Assembly (NCBI GenBank): GCA_029227655.1
Contig: JAQYAI010000009.1
Location: forward strand, 1-45,834
Length of the DNA: 45,834 nucleotides
Direction: 5' to 3'
Source of the DNA: a bacterium
GTDB lineage: Bacteria; Bacillota; Clostridia; Lachnospirales; Lachnospiraceae
The number at the start of each line of letters is the position of its first letter. Positions within the stretch are counted from its first letter, which is position 1. Made by a program: the position numbers and the translations under genes. Under the pieces are notes generated by a model that saw only the letters and a program-made list of their open reading frames with translations, did no database searches and was not told the DNA's origin. Below are positions 1-7,955 of this stretch, one piece after another.

Positions 1-183
1 GCACTTCTTACAGCAAGAATTAACGACCTTACAGATCACTTCAAAGCAAATCCAAAGGATCACCACTCAAGAAGAGGACTTCTTAAGATGGTAGGACAGA
101 GAAGAGGACTTCTTGCATACTTAAAGAAAAATGATATCGAAAGATACCGTGCATTAATCGAAAAATTAGGATTAAGAAAATAA
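1..183 (+). CDS. rpsO: 30S ribosomal protein S15, C-terminal part (partial)
   Basis: The window opens inside a reading frame of 60 codons ending at TAA 181-183. The protein contains the S15 signature [22 protein letters not shown] followed by the typical tail ending in IEKLGLRK. S15 binds the central domain of 16S rRNA and forms a bridge to the 50S subunit. Only the last two thirds of the roughly 88-residue family are visible; the start lies outside the window. An intrinsic terminator follows directly. In many bacteria pnp is the next gene, but here it lies 9.7 kb downstream. Confidence 0.97.
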   Translation, partial: ALLTARINDLTDHFKANPKDHHSRRGLLKMVGQRRGLLAYLKKNDIERYRALIEKLGLRK

Positions 184-208
184 TCATTAGCGACAAATGC
201 AGATACGA

Positions 209-248
209 AAAAAGTTCCAGACTATTTTATAGTTCTGGAACTTTTTTT
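209..248 (+). terminator. Rho-independent terminator of rpsO
   Basis: GTTCCAGA (214-221) pairs with TCTGGAAC (234-241) across a short AT loop, followed by a run of seven T. It sits about 30 bases after the rpsO stop. Confidence 0.9.
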
Positions 249-377
249 ATTTCCGCCAAGGCAAGCGGAAATCAGTAATAGAAAATATGCATAAATTAGC
301 ATTTTTATGAAATTTATCAATTGGACTTTCCTGCTTTGAAGAAATAAAATGATAAATAACAGAATAGGAGTGAGCGA

Positions 378-917
378 ATGATAAAAGTTGATACAAAAGA
401 ACTTCTGGCTAATTCGATAAAAGAACTTTTAAGAGAAAACTCATTTACGGAAATCTGCGTTCGCGATATTGTAAAAAATTGTGGAGTATCAAGAACAGCG
501 TTTTACAATCATTTTCAGGATAAATATGATTTGATCAGTTGGATTTATCGAACAGAATCGGAACAGATCTGTAAAGGATTTGACAATAAAGAATGGAGAG
601 AATACCATACTAAAATTCTCGAGTATATGCTGAAAGAGAGAGAATTTTATACCAACATTTCTTCGTATCAGGGGCAGAATAATATACAGGACTATATTAC
701 ATCTTATGCGATGAATTCCATGGAAAGCTCGTTGAAACGTCAGCTTGGTGTGACAAAGCTTTCAGAGGATATTCAGACTTCACTGTATATGTGGAATTCC
801 ACAAGAACTGTTCTGATTTTTAGATGGATCCGCAATGCAGATAACAAGAGTCCGAAGGAAATGTCGAATTTAATATGTAATTGTGTACCGGAACCTATTC
901 GAATATATTATCAATAA
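378..917 (+). CDS. TetR/AcrR-family transcriptional regulator
   Basis: A 179-residue protein with an N-terminal TetR helix-turn-helix at about residues 8-52 (VRDIVKNCGVSRTAFYNHF, then DKYDLISWIY). The variable C-terminal half would be the ligand and dimerisation domain; it resembles the TetR_C_8 type in length, but the ligand cannot be read. The ATG follows the ribosome site AGGAGTGAG. It stands alone, with a terminator on each side, directly upstream of the opp operon. A perfect 7-3-7 palindrome lies in that operon's promoter region, so it probably controls the transporter (inference). Confidence 0.88.
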   Translation: MIKVDTKELLANSIKELLRENSFTEICVRDIVKNCGVSRTAFYNHFQDKYDLISWIYRTESEQICKGFDNKEWREYHTKILEYMLKEREFYTNISSYQGQNNIQDYITSYAMNSMESSLKRQLGVTKLSEDIQTSLYMWNSTRTVLIFRWIRNADNKSPKEMSNLICNCVPEPIRIYYQ

Positions 918-920
918 ATT

Positions 921-974
921 AAGATTATGGATTTTTTCAATTCAAATATTGAAAAAAATCCATAATCTTTTTAT
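921..974 (+). terminator. Rho-independent terminator of the tetR gene
   Basis: AAGATTATGGATTTTTTCAA (921-940) pairs almost perfectly with the arm at 950-968, giving a stem of about 19 bp followed by T-rich DNA. Confidence 0.88.
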
Positions 975-1021
975 TTTACAACAAATTCAGGCGAAACTAA
1001 GTGTACATTTTTATAAGAGTG

Positions 1022-1038
1022 TAAACTAGGTTTACAAA
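1022..1038. promoter_or_regulatory. Candidate TetR-type operator upstream of the opp operon
   Basis: Perfect inverted repeat TGTAAAC-TAG-GTTTACA. It lies about 40 bases upstream of the predicted -10 of the opp operon and about 100 bases after the tetR stop. A half-site, TGTAAAT, recurs at 1051-1057. Size and symmetry fit a TetR operator; binding is inferred from position only. Confidence 0.5.
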
Positions 1039-1056
1039 TCATAGGTTATGTAAATT

Positions 1057-1085
1057 CTTTTAATATAAAACTAATGATACAATCA
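1057..1085 (+). promoter_or_regulatory. Probable sigma-A promoter of the opp operon (extended -10)
   Basis: Extended -10 TGATACAAT (1077-1085) with a weak -35 region near 1057-1062 (TTCTTT). The transcript would start near 1092, about 45 bases before the first gene of the operon. Confidence 0.45.
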
Positions 1086-1135
1086 CTAGTGGGACAAAGT
1101 TTGTCTATATAGTAAAACAAAAGGAGGATACTTTT

Positions 1136-2725
1136 ATGAAGAAAAGAGTCTTGGCGATCTTTCTTGCATCTGTCATGGCATTAGGTATGCTTGCCGGATG
1201 TGGTGGAAAGAGTGAAGAGAAGACAACAGACACAAAAGAAGAGACAACAAAGGATGAGGCAAGCGATGGTACATTTACTATGGCCATTGATTATATGCCA
1301 GATAGTTTACAGCCAAGTGGTGGAGGATCAGACTCTTTCACAACAATGGTCAGACCACTTTATTATCCACTTTATTATCAGACAAGTTCAGGAATGGAAT
1401 ATTATCTCGCAGATAAAATTGAGGTGTCAGAAGATGCTTTAACTTATACATTACATTTGAATGAAAAAGCTACATGGAGTGATGGTGAGCCAATTTCAGC
1501 AGATGATATTTTATTTAGAAACGAATATTCCCTTGCATCTAGTGGAAGATCAAGTCTTGCAACTGTTAACGGACAAGAAGTTAAAATTACAAAAATTGAT
1601 GAAAAAACAGTTGAATTTGTACTTCCAGAAGCATCTGCAAACTTTAAAAATACATTAGGATCTGTAGTTTTATTGCCTGGACATGCATTTGACTGGGATG
1701 CATCAAAAGTTGATGACAGTGGTTATTTCTGGAACACAGATATGGTAACATCAGGACCTTATGTTGTTGGAGAAATTAATGATGACAGTATCATATATAC
1801 AGCTAGAGATGATTTCTTTGCTGGAAAACCAAGTGTACAGAAAATTGTTCTTCGTACCTTAGGTTCAGGAAGTTCCAAACAAATTGCATTTGAAAACGGA
1901 GAACTTTCTTATATGCGTGTTACGACTGCTGAGGAATTGAATAAATATGCAAATGATGATAATTACAATGTTACTTCGGTGACAGAAGCAAGATTAAATT
2001 ATATTCAGTTTAATCCAGGCGGAGCTTTTGCAACTCTTCCTGCTGAAGCAAGAGAAGCAATTATGCTTGCATTAAATGGTCAGGAAATCGTAGATGCTGC
2101 ATATGGAACAGATGAACTTGCAGTCCCTGCAAACAGTGTACTTACACCAGATCAGCTTTTCTATAATGAAAAGGCACCTGGCTACACTCAGGATCTTGAA
2201 AAAGCAAAAGAACTGGCACAGTCTTCTGGATTAGCTGGAATGACACTAAAATATATTTATAATGCAGACCGTGCAAACATGGAAGCGGTAGCAACGGTTG
2301 TTCAGCAACAGCTTGCAGCCATTGATGTAAATTTAGAAGTACAGGGTCTTGATTCACCTACTTTCTTTTCTATTTTCTTTGCACCATATAGTGGAAAAAC
2401 AACAGATGAATATGACATCGGTTCCAACGGATGGGATTCTGAGCGTGGAGCATGTGGATGGCAGGCATCTACATATATGAAAAATACTGGATGGGGATGG
2501 AGTGACGAAATGGCTGCTTTAGTTAAAAAAGCAGATGCTGCGACCTCACAGGAAGAAGCCCAGAAATTATGGGATGAAATTCAGGAAAAATACACAGAAG
2601 AAAACTGGTTATTCCCACTTACTTACACAAATTATGTGATGGTTTCTCAAGAGAATATATCAGGATTAGATGGTTCTGAAGTAGTTCCGGAATTTGTAGA
2701 TTGGATGTCAATTAAAGTAGATTAA
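1136..2725 (+). CDS. Oligopeptide ABC transporter substrate-binding lipoprotein (OppA/DppA family)
   Basis: A 529-residue family 5 extracellular solute-binding protein. It has a lipoprotein signal peptide with lipobox LAGC (Cys at about residue 22), then an acidic Thr/Lys-rich linker, then the SBP_bac_5 fold beginning TFTMAIDYMPDSLQPSGG. Length fits the family (500-560). It would be anchored to the outer face of the membrane and deliver peptides to the permeases encoded next. The ATG is preceded by AAGGAGGATAC. It is the first gene of a six-gene operon. A hairpin follows the stop, as is common after binding-protein genes that need higher expression than their permeases. The peptide specificity cannot be read. 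Confidence 0.93.
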   Translation: MKKRVLAIFLASVMALGMLAGCGGKSEEKTTDTKEETTKDEASDGTFTMAIDYMPDSLQPSGGGSDSFTTMVRPLYYPLYYQTSSGMEYYLADKIEVSEDALTYTLHLNEKATWSDGEPISADDILFRNEYSLASSGRSSLATVNGQEVKITKIDEKTVEFVLPEASANFKNTLGSVVLLPGHAFDWDASKVDDSGYFWNTDMVTSGPYVVGEINDDSIIYTARDDFFAGKPSVQKIVLRTLGSGSSKQIAFENGELSYMRVTTAEELNKYANDDNYNVTSVTEARLNYIQFNPGGAFATLPAEAREAIMLALNGQEIVDAAYGTDELAVPANSVLTPDQLFYNEKAPGYTQDLEKAKELAQSSGLAGMTLKYIYNADRANMEAVATVVQQQLAAIDVNLEVQGLDSPTFFSIFFAPYSGKTTDEYDIGSNGWDSERGACGWQASTYMKNTGWGWSDEMAALVKKADAATSQEEAQKLWDEIQEKYTEENWLFPLTYTNYVMVSQENISGLDGSEVVPEFVDWMSIKVD

Positions 2726-2736
2726 GACTTGACATA

Positions 2737-2782
2737 GAAAAAGGGTTGCACTTCTTTATAAAGAAAGTGGAATCCTTTTTTA
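2737..2782 (+). terminator. Intercistronic hairpin after the binding-protein gene (partial terminator or 3'-end stabiliser)
   Basis: AAAGG.GTTGCACTTCTTT (about 2739-2757) pairs with AAAGAAAGTGGAATCCTTT (2760-2778), followed by TTTTT. It lies between the binding-protein gene and the permeases. Such hairpins usually let only part of the transcription continue and protect the upstream message. Confidence 0.7.
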
Positions 2783-2798
2783 TTAGAGAGGAAAGAAC

Positions 2799-3767
2799 AT
2801 GTGGAAATACTGTGGTAAAAAAATTATTGAAACATTAATTGTCATGCTTTTGATTTCCTTCTTTTCTTTTGCAATTATTTATATTGCGCCGGGAGACATT
2901 TCCAGTATGTATATTACAGCAGATATGAGTGAAGCAGAAAGAGAAGCGGTTTTGGAGAAGTTGGGTGCAAATAAAAGTTTGCCAGAACAATATCTAGGAT
3001 GGCTGGAGAAAGCAGTTCATGGTGATTTCGGGGTTTCTTTGTCAAATAAAGCATCCGTTGCACCTCAGCTTATGCGAAGATTACCTACAACAATTTTATT
3101 AATGGGATGTGCATTGCTTCTTTCATTGTTACTTGCCATTCCACTGGGACTATGGGCAGGATATAAGAAAAATGGAATCGTAGATAATGTGATCAGTTTT
3201 ATATCCTATATTGGCATGTCTATTCCATCGTTTTGGCTGGGTATGCTTTTGATTATTCTTTTTACTGCGAAACTTCGGATTTTACCATCTGGAGGAATGC
3301 ATACCGTTGGAAAAGAATCTCTGCTCGATACGATTCAGCATTTGATCATGCCAAGCTTAACCTTAAGCCTTGGAACACTTGCAACATTTATTCGATATAT
3401 TCGAACAAATACGATCGGTCAGCTCGCAGAGGAATATGTATTGACTGCAGAAGCGAAGGGAACTACAGCTCCAAATATATTACGTAAACATGTACTGAAA
3501 AATACATTACTTCCGATTATCACTCTTTTGGGTATGAACCTTGCTTCTCTTGTCTGCGGTTCATTTATCATTGAAAGTGTGTTCGGATGGCCGGGAATTG
3601 GAATGTTTGCAATGAGTGCGATTGGACAAAGAGATTATCCCATTATTATGGCATATATTATGCTTTCTGGATTTATTCTTGTTATGGGTAACCTGTTGGC
3701 AGATATCTTGTATGCTTTTGCAGATCCAAGAATTAAACGGGGGATAGATAGAGCAAATGGAAAATAA
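2799..3767 (+). CDS. Oligopeptide ABC transporter permease (DppB/OppB family)
   Basis: A 322-residue integral membrane protein with about six transmembrane helices. The first (about residues 9-30) is followed by an extracytoplasmic loop carrying the DppB-type N-terminal region. The EAA loop that docks the ATPase reads EYVLTAEAKGTTAPNILRKHVLKN (about 210-235), and the family motif SFIIESVFGWPGIG follows. It forms the translocation pore with the next gene product. The start is preceded by GAGAGGAAAG. It overlaps the next gene by 11 bases, suggesting translational coupling. Confidence 0.93.
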   Translation: MWKYCGKKIIETLIVMLLISFFSFAIIYIAPGDISSMYITADMSEAEREAVLEKLGANKSLPEQYLGWLEKAVHGDFGVSLSNKASVAPQLMRRLPTTILLMGCALLLSLLLAIPLGLWAGYKKNGIVDNVISFISYIGMSIPSFWLGMLLIILFTAKLRILPSGGMHTVGKESLLDTIQHLIMPSLTLSLGTLATFIRYIRTNTIGQLAEEYVLTAEAKGTTAPNILRKHVLKNTLLPIITLLGMNLASLVCGSFIIESVFGWPGIGMFAMSAIGQRDYPIIMAYIMLSGFILVMGNLLADILYAFADPRIKRGIDRANGK

Positions 3768-4674
3768 TATTATAATAAAAGACAATTCTTTTCAGAGAAT
3801 GGAGCACAAAGAGCAGGAAGTGATTGGAGCATGCAGACATAGTGTGTGGAAAGATCTGAAACGAGAACTCCTTTCAAATAAAGTGGCATTAGTCAGTCTG
3901 ATTATGCTGACAATTATTGTTATTGCGGTCCTTTTGGCACCCCTCAGTCCGTATGACCCTTATGCAATCGATGTTTCTCAAAAAATGCAGGGGATTTCAA
4001 CGAAACACTGGTTCGGAACGGATGATTATGGAAGAGATTATTTTACCCGTGCTTTATATGGAGGACGTGTCTCGCTTCTGGTTGGATTTTGTGCAATGCT
4101 TATGACCGTTACTATTGGAACGACAATCGGTGTGTTTTCAGGCTATATAGGTGGAAAGTTAGATATGCTTCTCATGCGATTCACCGATATCTTTCTTGCA
4201 CTTCCCAGCATGTTGTTAATGGTGGTTATGAATGCACTTTTGCAGCCAGGACTTGTAACTCTGATTGTTGTACTGAGTTTATTTTCCTGGGCATCGGTAG
4301 CTCGAATCACAAGGGCAGAGACGATGTCGATAAAAGAGAGAGATTATGTTTGTGCGGTAAAAAATCTGGGAGCGGGAAGTTTGAGAATTGCGATAAAACA
4401 TATTGTTCCTAATATTTTAGGACCAGTTATTGTTGCAGCGAGTCTTGGAGTTGCGAATGCAATTTTAATGGAATCTTCTTTGAGCTTTTTAGGATTAGGT
4501 GTGCAAATTCCAGTTGCATCCTGGGGAAGTATGCTTCAAGGAGCACAATCTCATATTTTGGATGCCCCAAGATTAGCATTTTTCCCTGGATTATTGATTT
4601 TGATTACGGTACTTAGTTTTAACTTGCTGGGTGACGTACTCCGTACTGCACTTGAGCCAAAGATTGTAGAATAG
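3757..4674 (+). CDS. Oligopeptide ABC transporter permease (DppC/OppC family)
   Basis: A 305-residue membrane protein, the partner of the preceding permease. It has an N-terminal cytoplasmic stretch, a first helix at about residues 46-68, the OppC-type motif HWFGTDDYGRDYFTRALYGGR, and an EAA loop RDYVCAVKNLGAGSLRIAIKHIVPN. It ends with the family motif SSLSFLGLGVQIPVASWG. The chosen ATG overlaps the end of the upstream gene. A later ATG at 3800 (MEHKEQ) is possible, so the first 14 residues are uncertain. Confidence 0.92.
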   Translation: MENNIIIKDNSFQRMEHKEQEVIGACRHSVWKDLKRELLSNKVALVSLIMLTIIVIAVLLAPLSPYDPYAIDVSQKMQGISTKHWFGTDDYGRDYFTRALYGGRVSLLVGFCAMLMTVTIGTTIGVFSGYIGGKLDMLLMRFTDIFLALPSMLLMVVMNALLQPGLVTLIVVLSLFSWASVARITRAETMSIKERDYVCAVKNLGAGSLRIAIKHIVPNILGPVIVAASLGVANAILMESSLSFLGLGVQIPVASWGSMLQGAQSHILDAPRLAFFPGLLILITVLSFNLLGDVLRTALEPKIVE

Positions 4675-4683
4675 GAGGAACAG

Positions 4684-5709
4684 ATGGACAATTTAGTAGA
4701 AGTAAAAAATTTGGCTGTTTCTTATTTTACCTATGCAGGAGAAGTTCAGTCAGTTCGAGGTGTAACCTTTGATATTAAACGCGGAAAGACAACTGCAATT
4801 GTTGGAGAGTCTGGCTGTGGGAAGACCGTTACCGCAAAATCTTTAATGGGACTTATCCATAAACCAGGTAAAATATTAGAAGGAAGTCAAATATGTTTTG
4901 ATGGAAAAGACATTACGAATTTATCCAGAAAAGAATGGAATTCCTTCCGTGGAAAAGAATGTTCCATGATTTTTCAGGATGCCTTAGTTTCGCTCAATCC
5001 GACGATGAAGGTTGGAAAACAGATTGCTGAAAACCTGACAAATCACAACAAATCCATTTCCAAAGCAGAATTGAAGAAAAAAGCAATTGAAATATTGGAG
5101 CTGGTTGAAATTCCTGATGCCGAGCGGTGTCTGGAAAAATACCCACATGAACTTTCAGGTGGAATGCGTCAGAGAGTCATGATTGCCATGGCATTGGTAA
5201 CCCATCCGAACCTTTTGATTGCCGATGAACCAACGACAGCACTGGACGTAACGATTCAGGCCCAGATTATTTCTCTAATGAAAGACTTGCAAAAGAAAAT
5301 GGGAATGTCTATAATTTTGATTACACATGACCTTGGAGTTGTGGCAGATATTGCAAATGAAATTATCGTTATGTATGCAGGAAAAATTGTGGAAAAAGGT
5401 AGTTGTCGTGATATTTTCTATCATCCAAAGCATCCTTATACATGGGCACTATTAAAATCTGTACCGCGTGTGGACTATGAAGGAAAACAGGCACTTATGA
5501 CGATTGAGGGAAGTATTCCTGATATGACAAATCCACCAAAAGGATGTGCATTTTGTTCCAGATGTCCGTATGCTATGAATATCTGTAATGAGTATGAACC
5601 TCCGAAAACCATGCTTTCTAATGAACACGAAGTATCTTGCTGGCTGTTAGATGAGAGAGCAGATCTTAGTGGAGTACCAGATGAGATAAGGAGACTAAAA
5701 GATGAGTAA
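4684..5709 (+). CDS. Oligopeptide ABC transporter ATP-binding protein (OppD/DppD family)
   Basis: A 341-residue ATPase with Walker A GESGCGKT (41-48), ABC signature LSGGMRQR (157-164) and Walker B ending in ADEP (180-183). Its C-terminal oligopeptide-transporter domain has a cysteine-rich CAFCSRCPYAMNIC segment, which in relatives can hold an iron-sulfur cluster. It powers uptake together with the next protein. A strong AGGAGGA ribosome site precedes the ATG, and the end overlaps the next gene by 8 bases. Confidence 0.95.
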   Translation: MDNLVEVKNLAVSYFTYAGEVQSVRGVTFDIKRGKTTAIVGESGCGKTVTAKSLMGLIHKPGKILEGSQICFDGKDITNLSRKEWNSFRGKECSMIFQDALVSLNPTMKVGKQIAENLTNHNKSISKAELKKKAIEILELVEIPDAERCLEKYPHELSGGMRQRVMIAMALVTHPNLLIADEPTTALDVTIQAQIISLMKDLQKKMGMSIILITHDLGVVADIANEIIVMYAGKIVEKGSCRDIFYHPKHPYTWALLKSVPRVDYEGKQALMTIEGSIPDMTNPPKGCAFCSRCPYAMNICNEYEPPKTMLSNEHEVSCWLLDERADLSGVPDEIRRLKDE

Positions 5710-6688
5710 CGATAAAGAGTGTACAGTTGATATGGAAGTCTGTCATTTAAAAAAATATTATAAAGCAGGCAGACATGACTTGTTAAAGGCAGTAGATGAT
5801 GTCTCTTTCCAAATTTATAAGGGTGAAACATTTGGTCTGGTTGGAGAATCCGGATGTGGGAAAACCACCTGTGGAAAGACCTGTCTTGGTATTCTTGAAA
5901 AGACAGATGGAAAAGTTCTATATCAAGGAAAAGATGTTCATTCTATGACAAAGAAGGAACGATTTGCTTTTACCAAAAATGTACAGATGATTTTTCAGGA
6001 TCCATATGCTTCCTTGAATCCGCATCAGAAAGTTTACGACATTATCGCCGAAGGGATTCAGATCCATAAGCTTGCCAAGAATCGGGAAGAAGAGCAGAAG
6101 ATGGTGACAGATCTTTTAGAGATGGTCGGATTAAATGCCGAGCATGCAACAAGAAATGTACACGAATTTTCCGGTGGTCAGCGTCAGAGAATCGGTATTG
6201 CAAGGGCACTCTCAGTAAATCCTGAATTTTTGTTCTGCGATGAGCCGATTTCCGCATTGGATGTTTCCATTCAGGCCCAGATTGTCAATCTTTTGATGAA
6301 ATTGCAAAAAGAAAAGAATCTGACTATGCTCTTCATTGCACATGATCTTTCTGTAGTAAAGCACATTTCGGATCGTATTGGTGTTATGTATCTTGGCAAA
6401 ATGGTAGAGCTCACGGAATCTGGAAAATTATATTCAGATCCAAAACATCCTTATACAAAAGCATTATTATCTGCTGTTCCAATTGCAGACCCGGATGCAT
6501 CAGCCAAAAAAGAGCATATTATGCTTAAAGGTGATGTTCCAAGTCCGGTAAATCCACCGGAAGGATGTAGATTTGCAGGTCGTTGTGATAAGTGCATGGA
6601 GATTTGCCGTAAAGTAACTCCAGAAATGAGAGAAGTGGAAGACGGGCATTTTGTGGCCTGCCATTTATACAACAAGGAGGACGATTAA
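5702..6688 (+). CDS. Oligopeptide ABC transporter ATP-binding protein (OppF/DppF family)
   Basis: A 328-residue ATPase with Walker A GESGCGKT (48-55), signature FSGGQRQR (156-163) and Walker B CDEPISALD (D180, E181). It has the oligopeptide-transporter C-terminal extension with CRFAGRCDKCMEIC. The N-terminal stretch LKKYY, then VDDVSFQIYKGETFGLVG, is typical of OppF rather than OppD. It is the second ATPase subunit of the transporter. Only 3 bases separate it from the following lyase gene, so the two are co-transcribed. Confidence 0.95.
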   Translation: MSNDKECTVDMEVCHLKKYYKAGRHDLLKAVDDVSFQIYKGETFGLVGESGCGKTTCGKTCLGILEKTDGKVLYQGKDVHSMTKKERFAFTKNVQMIFQDPYASLNPHQKVYDIIAEGIQIHKLAKNREEEQKMVTDLLEMVGLNAEHATRNVHEFSGGQRQRIGIARALSVNPEFLFCDEPISALDVSIQAQIVNLLMKLQKEKNLTMLFIAHDLSVVKHISDRIGVMYLGKMVELTESGKLYSDPKHPYTKALLSAVPIADPDASAKKEHIMLKGDVPSPVNPPEGCRFAGRCDKCMEICRKVTPEMREVEDGHFVACHLYNKEDD

Positions 6689-6691
6689 GAA

Positions 6692-7906
6692 ATGAAGTAT
6701 GATTTTACAACAATTATGGACCGTTTAGGAAAGGATGCAATTGCAGTTGACATACCGGAAAAAGGACCAGGATTTGGACCACGTGATGAAGGATTCGATT
6801 TTATTCCTATGTGGATCGCAGATATGAATTTTGCGACCGTTCCAACGGTACAGGAAGCCATCAGTGAAAGACTTTCTCACCCTGCATTCGGATATTTTAT
6901 GACAAGAGATGAATATTTTGAGTCTATTATCAATTGGCAGGAGAAGCGCAATGGGGTGACTGGTCTTACAAAAGATGATATCGGTTATGAAAATGGTGTG
7001 CTTGGCGGACTTGTATCGGCATTAAATGCCTTTGCAGCGCCTGGAGACAGTGTACTGGTACATAGTCCTACTTACATCGGATTTACAGGAAGTATCAACA
7101 ATGCAGGATATAAGATCGTTCACAGCGAACTGAAGCAGGACGCAGAAGGTATCTGGCGCATGGATTACGAAGACATGGATGCCAAAATAAAAGCGAATAA
7201 GATTCATGTTGCAGTGTTCTGTAATCCACACAACCCGACCGGAAGAGTGTGGGAAAGAGAAGAACTGGAACAGGCAATGGAAGTGTACAAGAAAAATGAT
7301 TGTATTGTGATTTGTGATGAAATCTGGTCTGACATTATTCTCAATGAAAATAAACATATTCCAATGCAGTCCATCAGTGAAGATGCAAAGAACCGTACAA
7401 TTGCACTTTATGCACCAAGTAAGACATTCAATCTTGCAGGTCTGATTGGAAGCTATCATATCATTTATAATCCATATTTACGTGACCGTGTGAGAGCCTG
7501 CAGCAGTAAGTGTCATTATAATTCCATGAATGTACTTTCGATGTATGCTCTGATCGGTGCATATAAACCAGAAGGCATGGAATGGGTAGATGAACTGAGA
7601 GAAGTGTTGTCTGGAAATGTTAATTATGCATATGATTTTATACAGGAGCACTTTGATGGTGTAAGTCTTGGCAAACCACAGGGAACTTATATGCTGTTCC
7701 TTGACTGCACAAAGTGGTGTGAGAAGACAGGTAAGACCGTAGATGATCTGTTGAAAGCAGGTTATCGTGTTGGTGTTGGCTGGCAGGATGGAAGACCATT
7801 CCATGGTAAAAATTCAATCCGTGTGAATCTGGCACTTCCGTTCTCTAGAGTGAAAGAAGCATTTGACAGATTGGATAAATATGTATTTAATGGAACTTTA
7901 TCATAA
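6692..7906 (+). CDS. MalY/PatB-family PLP-dependent C-S lyase (cystathionine beta-lyase type aminotransferase)
   Basis: A 404-residue fold-type I PLP enzyme. The cofactor lysine is K244 in SKTFNLAGL, and the ring-stacking and Asp regions read CNPHNPTGRVWEREEL and VICDEIWSDI. The PMWIADMNFATVPTVQEAI start is diagnostic of the MalY/PatB group, which splits cystathionine or cysteine S-conjugates to thiol, pyruvate and ammonia. It is the last gene of the opp operon. This suggests that the imported peptides carry sulfur amino acids or S-linked cysteine (inference). GGAGG lies just before the ATG, and a strong bidirectional hairpin follows the stop. Confidence 0.9.
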   Translation: MKYDFTTIMDRLGKDAIAVDIPEKGPGFGPRDEGFDFIPMWIADMNFATVPTVQEAISERLSHPAFGYFMTRDEYFESIINWQEKRNGVTGLTKDDIGYENGVLGGLVSALNAFAAPGDSVLVHSPTYIGFTGSINNAGYKIVHSELKQDAEGIWRMDYEDMDAKIKANKIHVAVFCNPHNPTGRVWEREELEQAMEVYKKNDCIVICDEIWSDIILNENKHIPMQSISEDAKNRTIALYAPSKTFNLAGLIGSYHIIYNPYLRDRVRACSSKCHYNSMNVLSMYALIGAYKPEGMEWVDELREVLSGNVNYAYDFIQEHFDGVSLGKPQGTYMLFLDCTKWCEKTGKTVDDLLKAGYRVGVGWQDGRPFHGKNSIRVNLALPFSRVKEAFDRLDKYVFNGTLS

Positions 7907-7910
7907 AGAA

Positions 7911-7950
7911 CAGAAAATCCTGGCATATTAGCCGGGATTTTCTGCTATAA
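7911..7950. terminator. Bidirectional terminator between the lyase and the convergent MFS gene
   Basis: CAGAAAATCCTGGC (7911-7924) pairs with GCCGGGATTTTCTG (7931-7944) with one G-T pair. A-rich and T-rich flanks allow it to serve both converging genes. Confidence 0.8.
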
Positions 7951-7955
7951 AAGTA

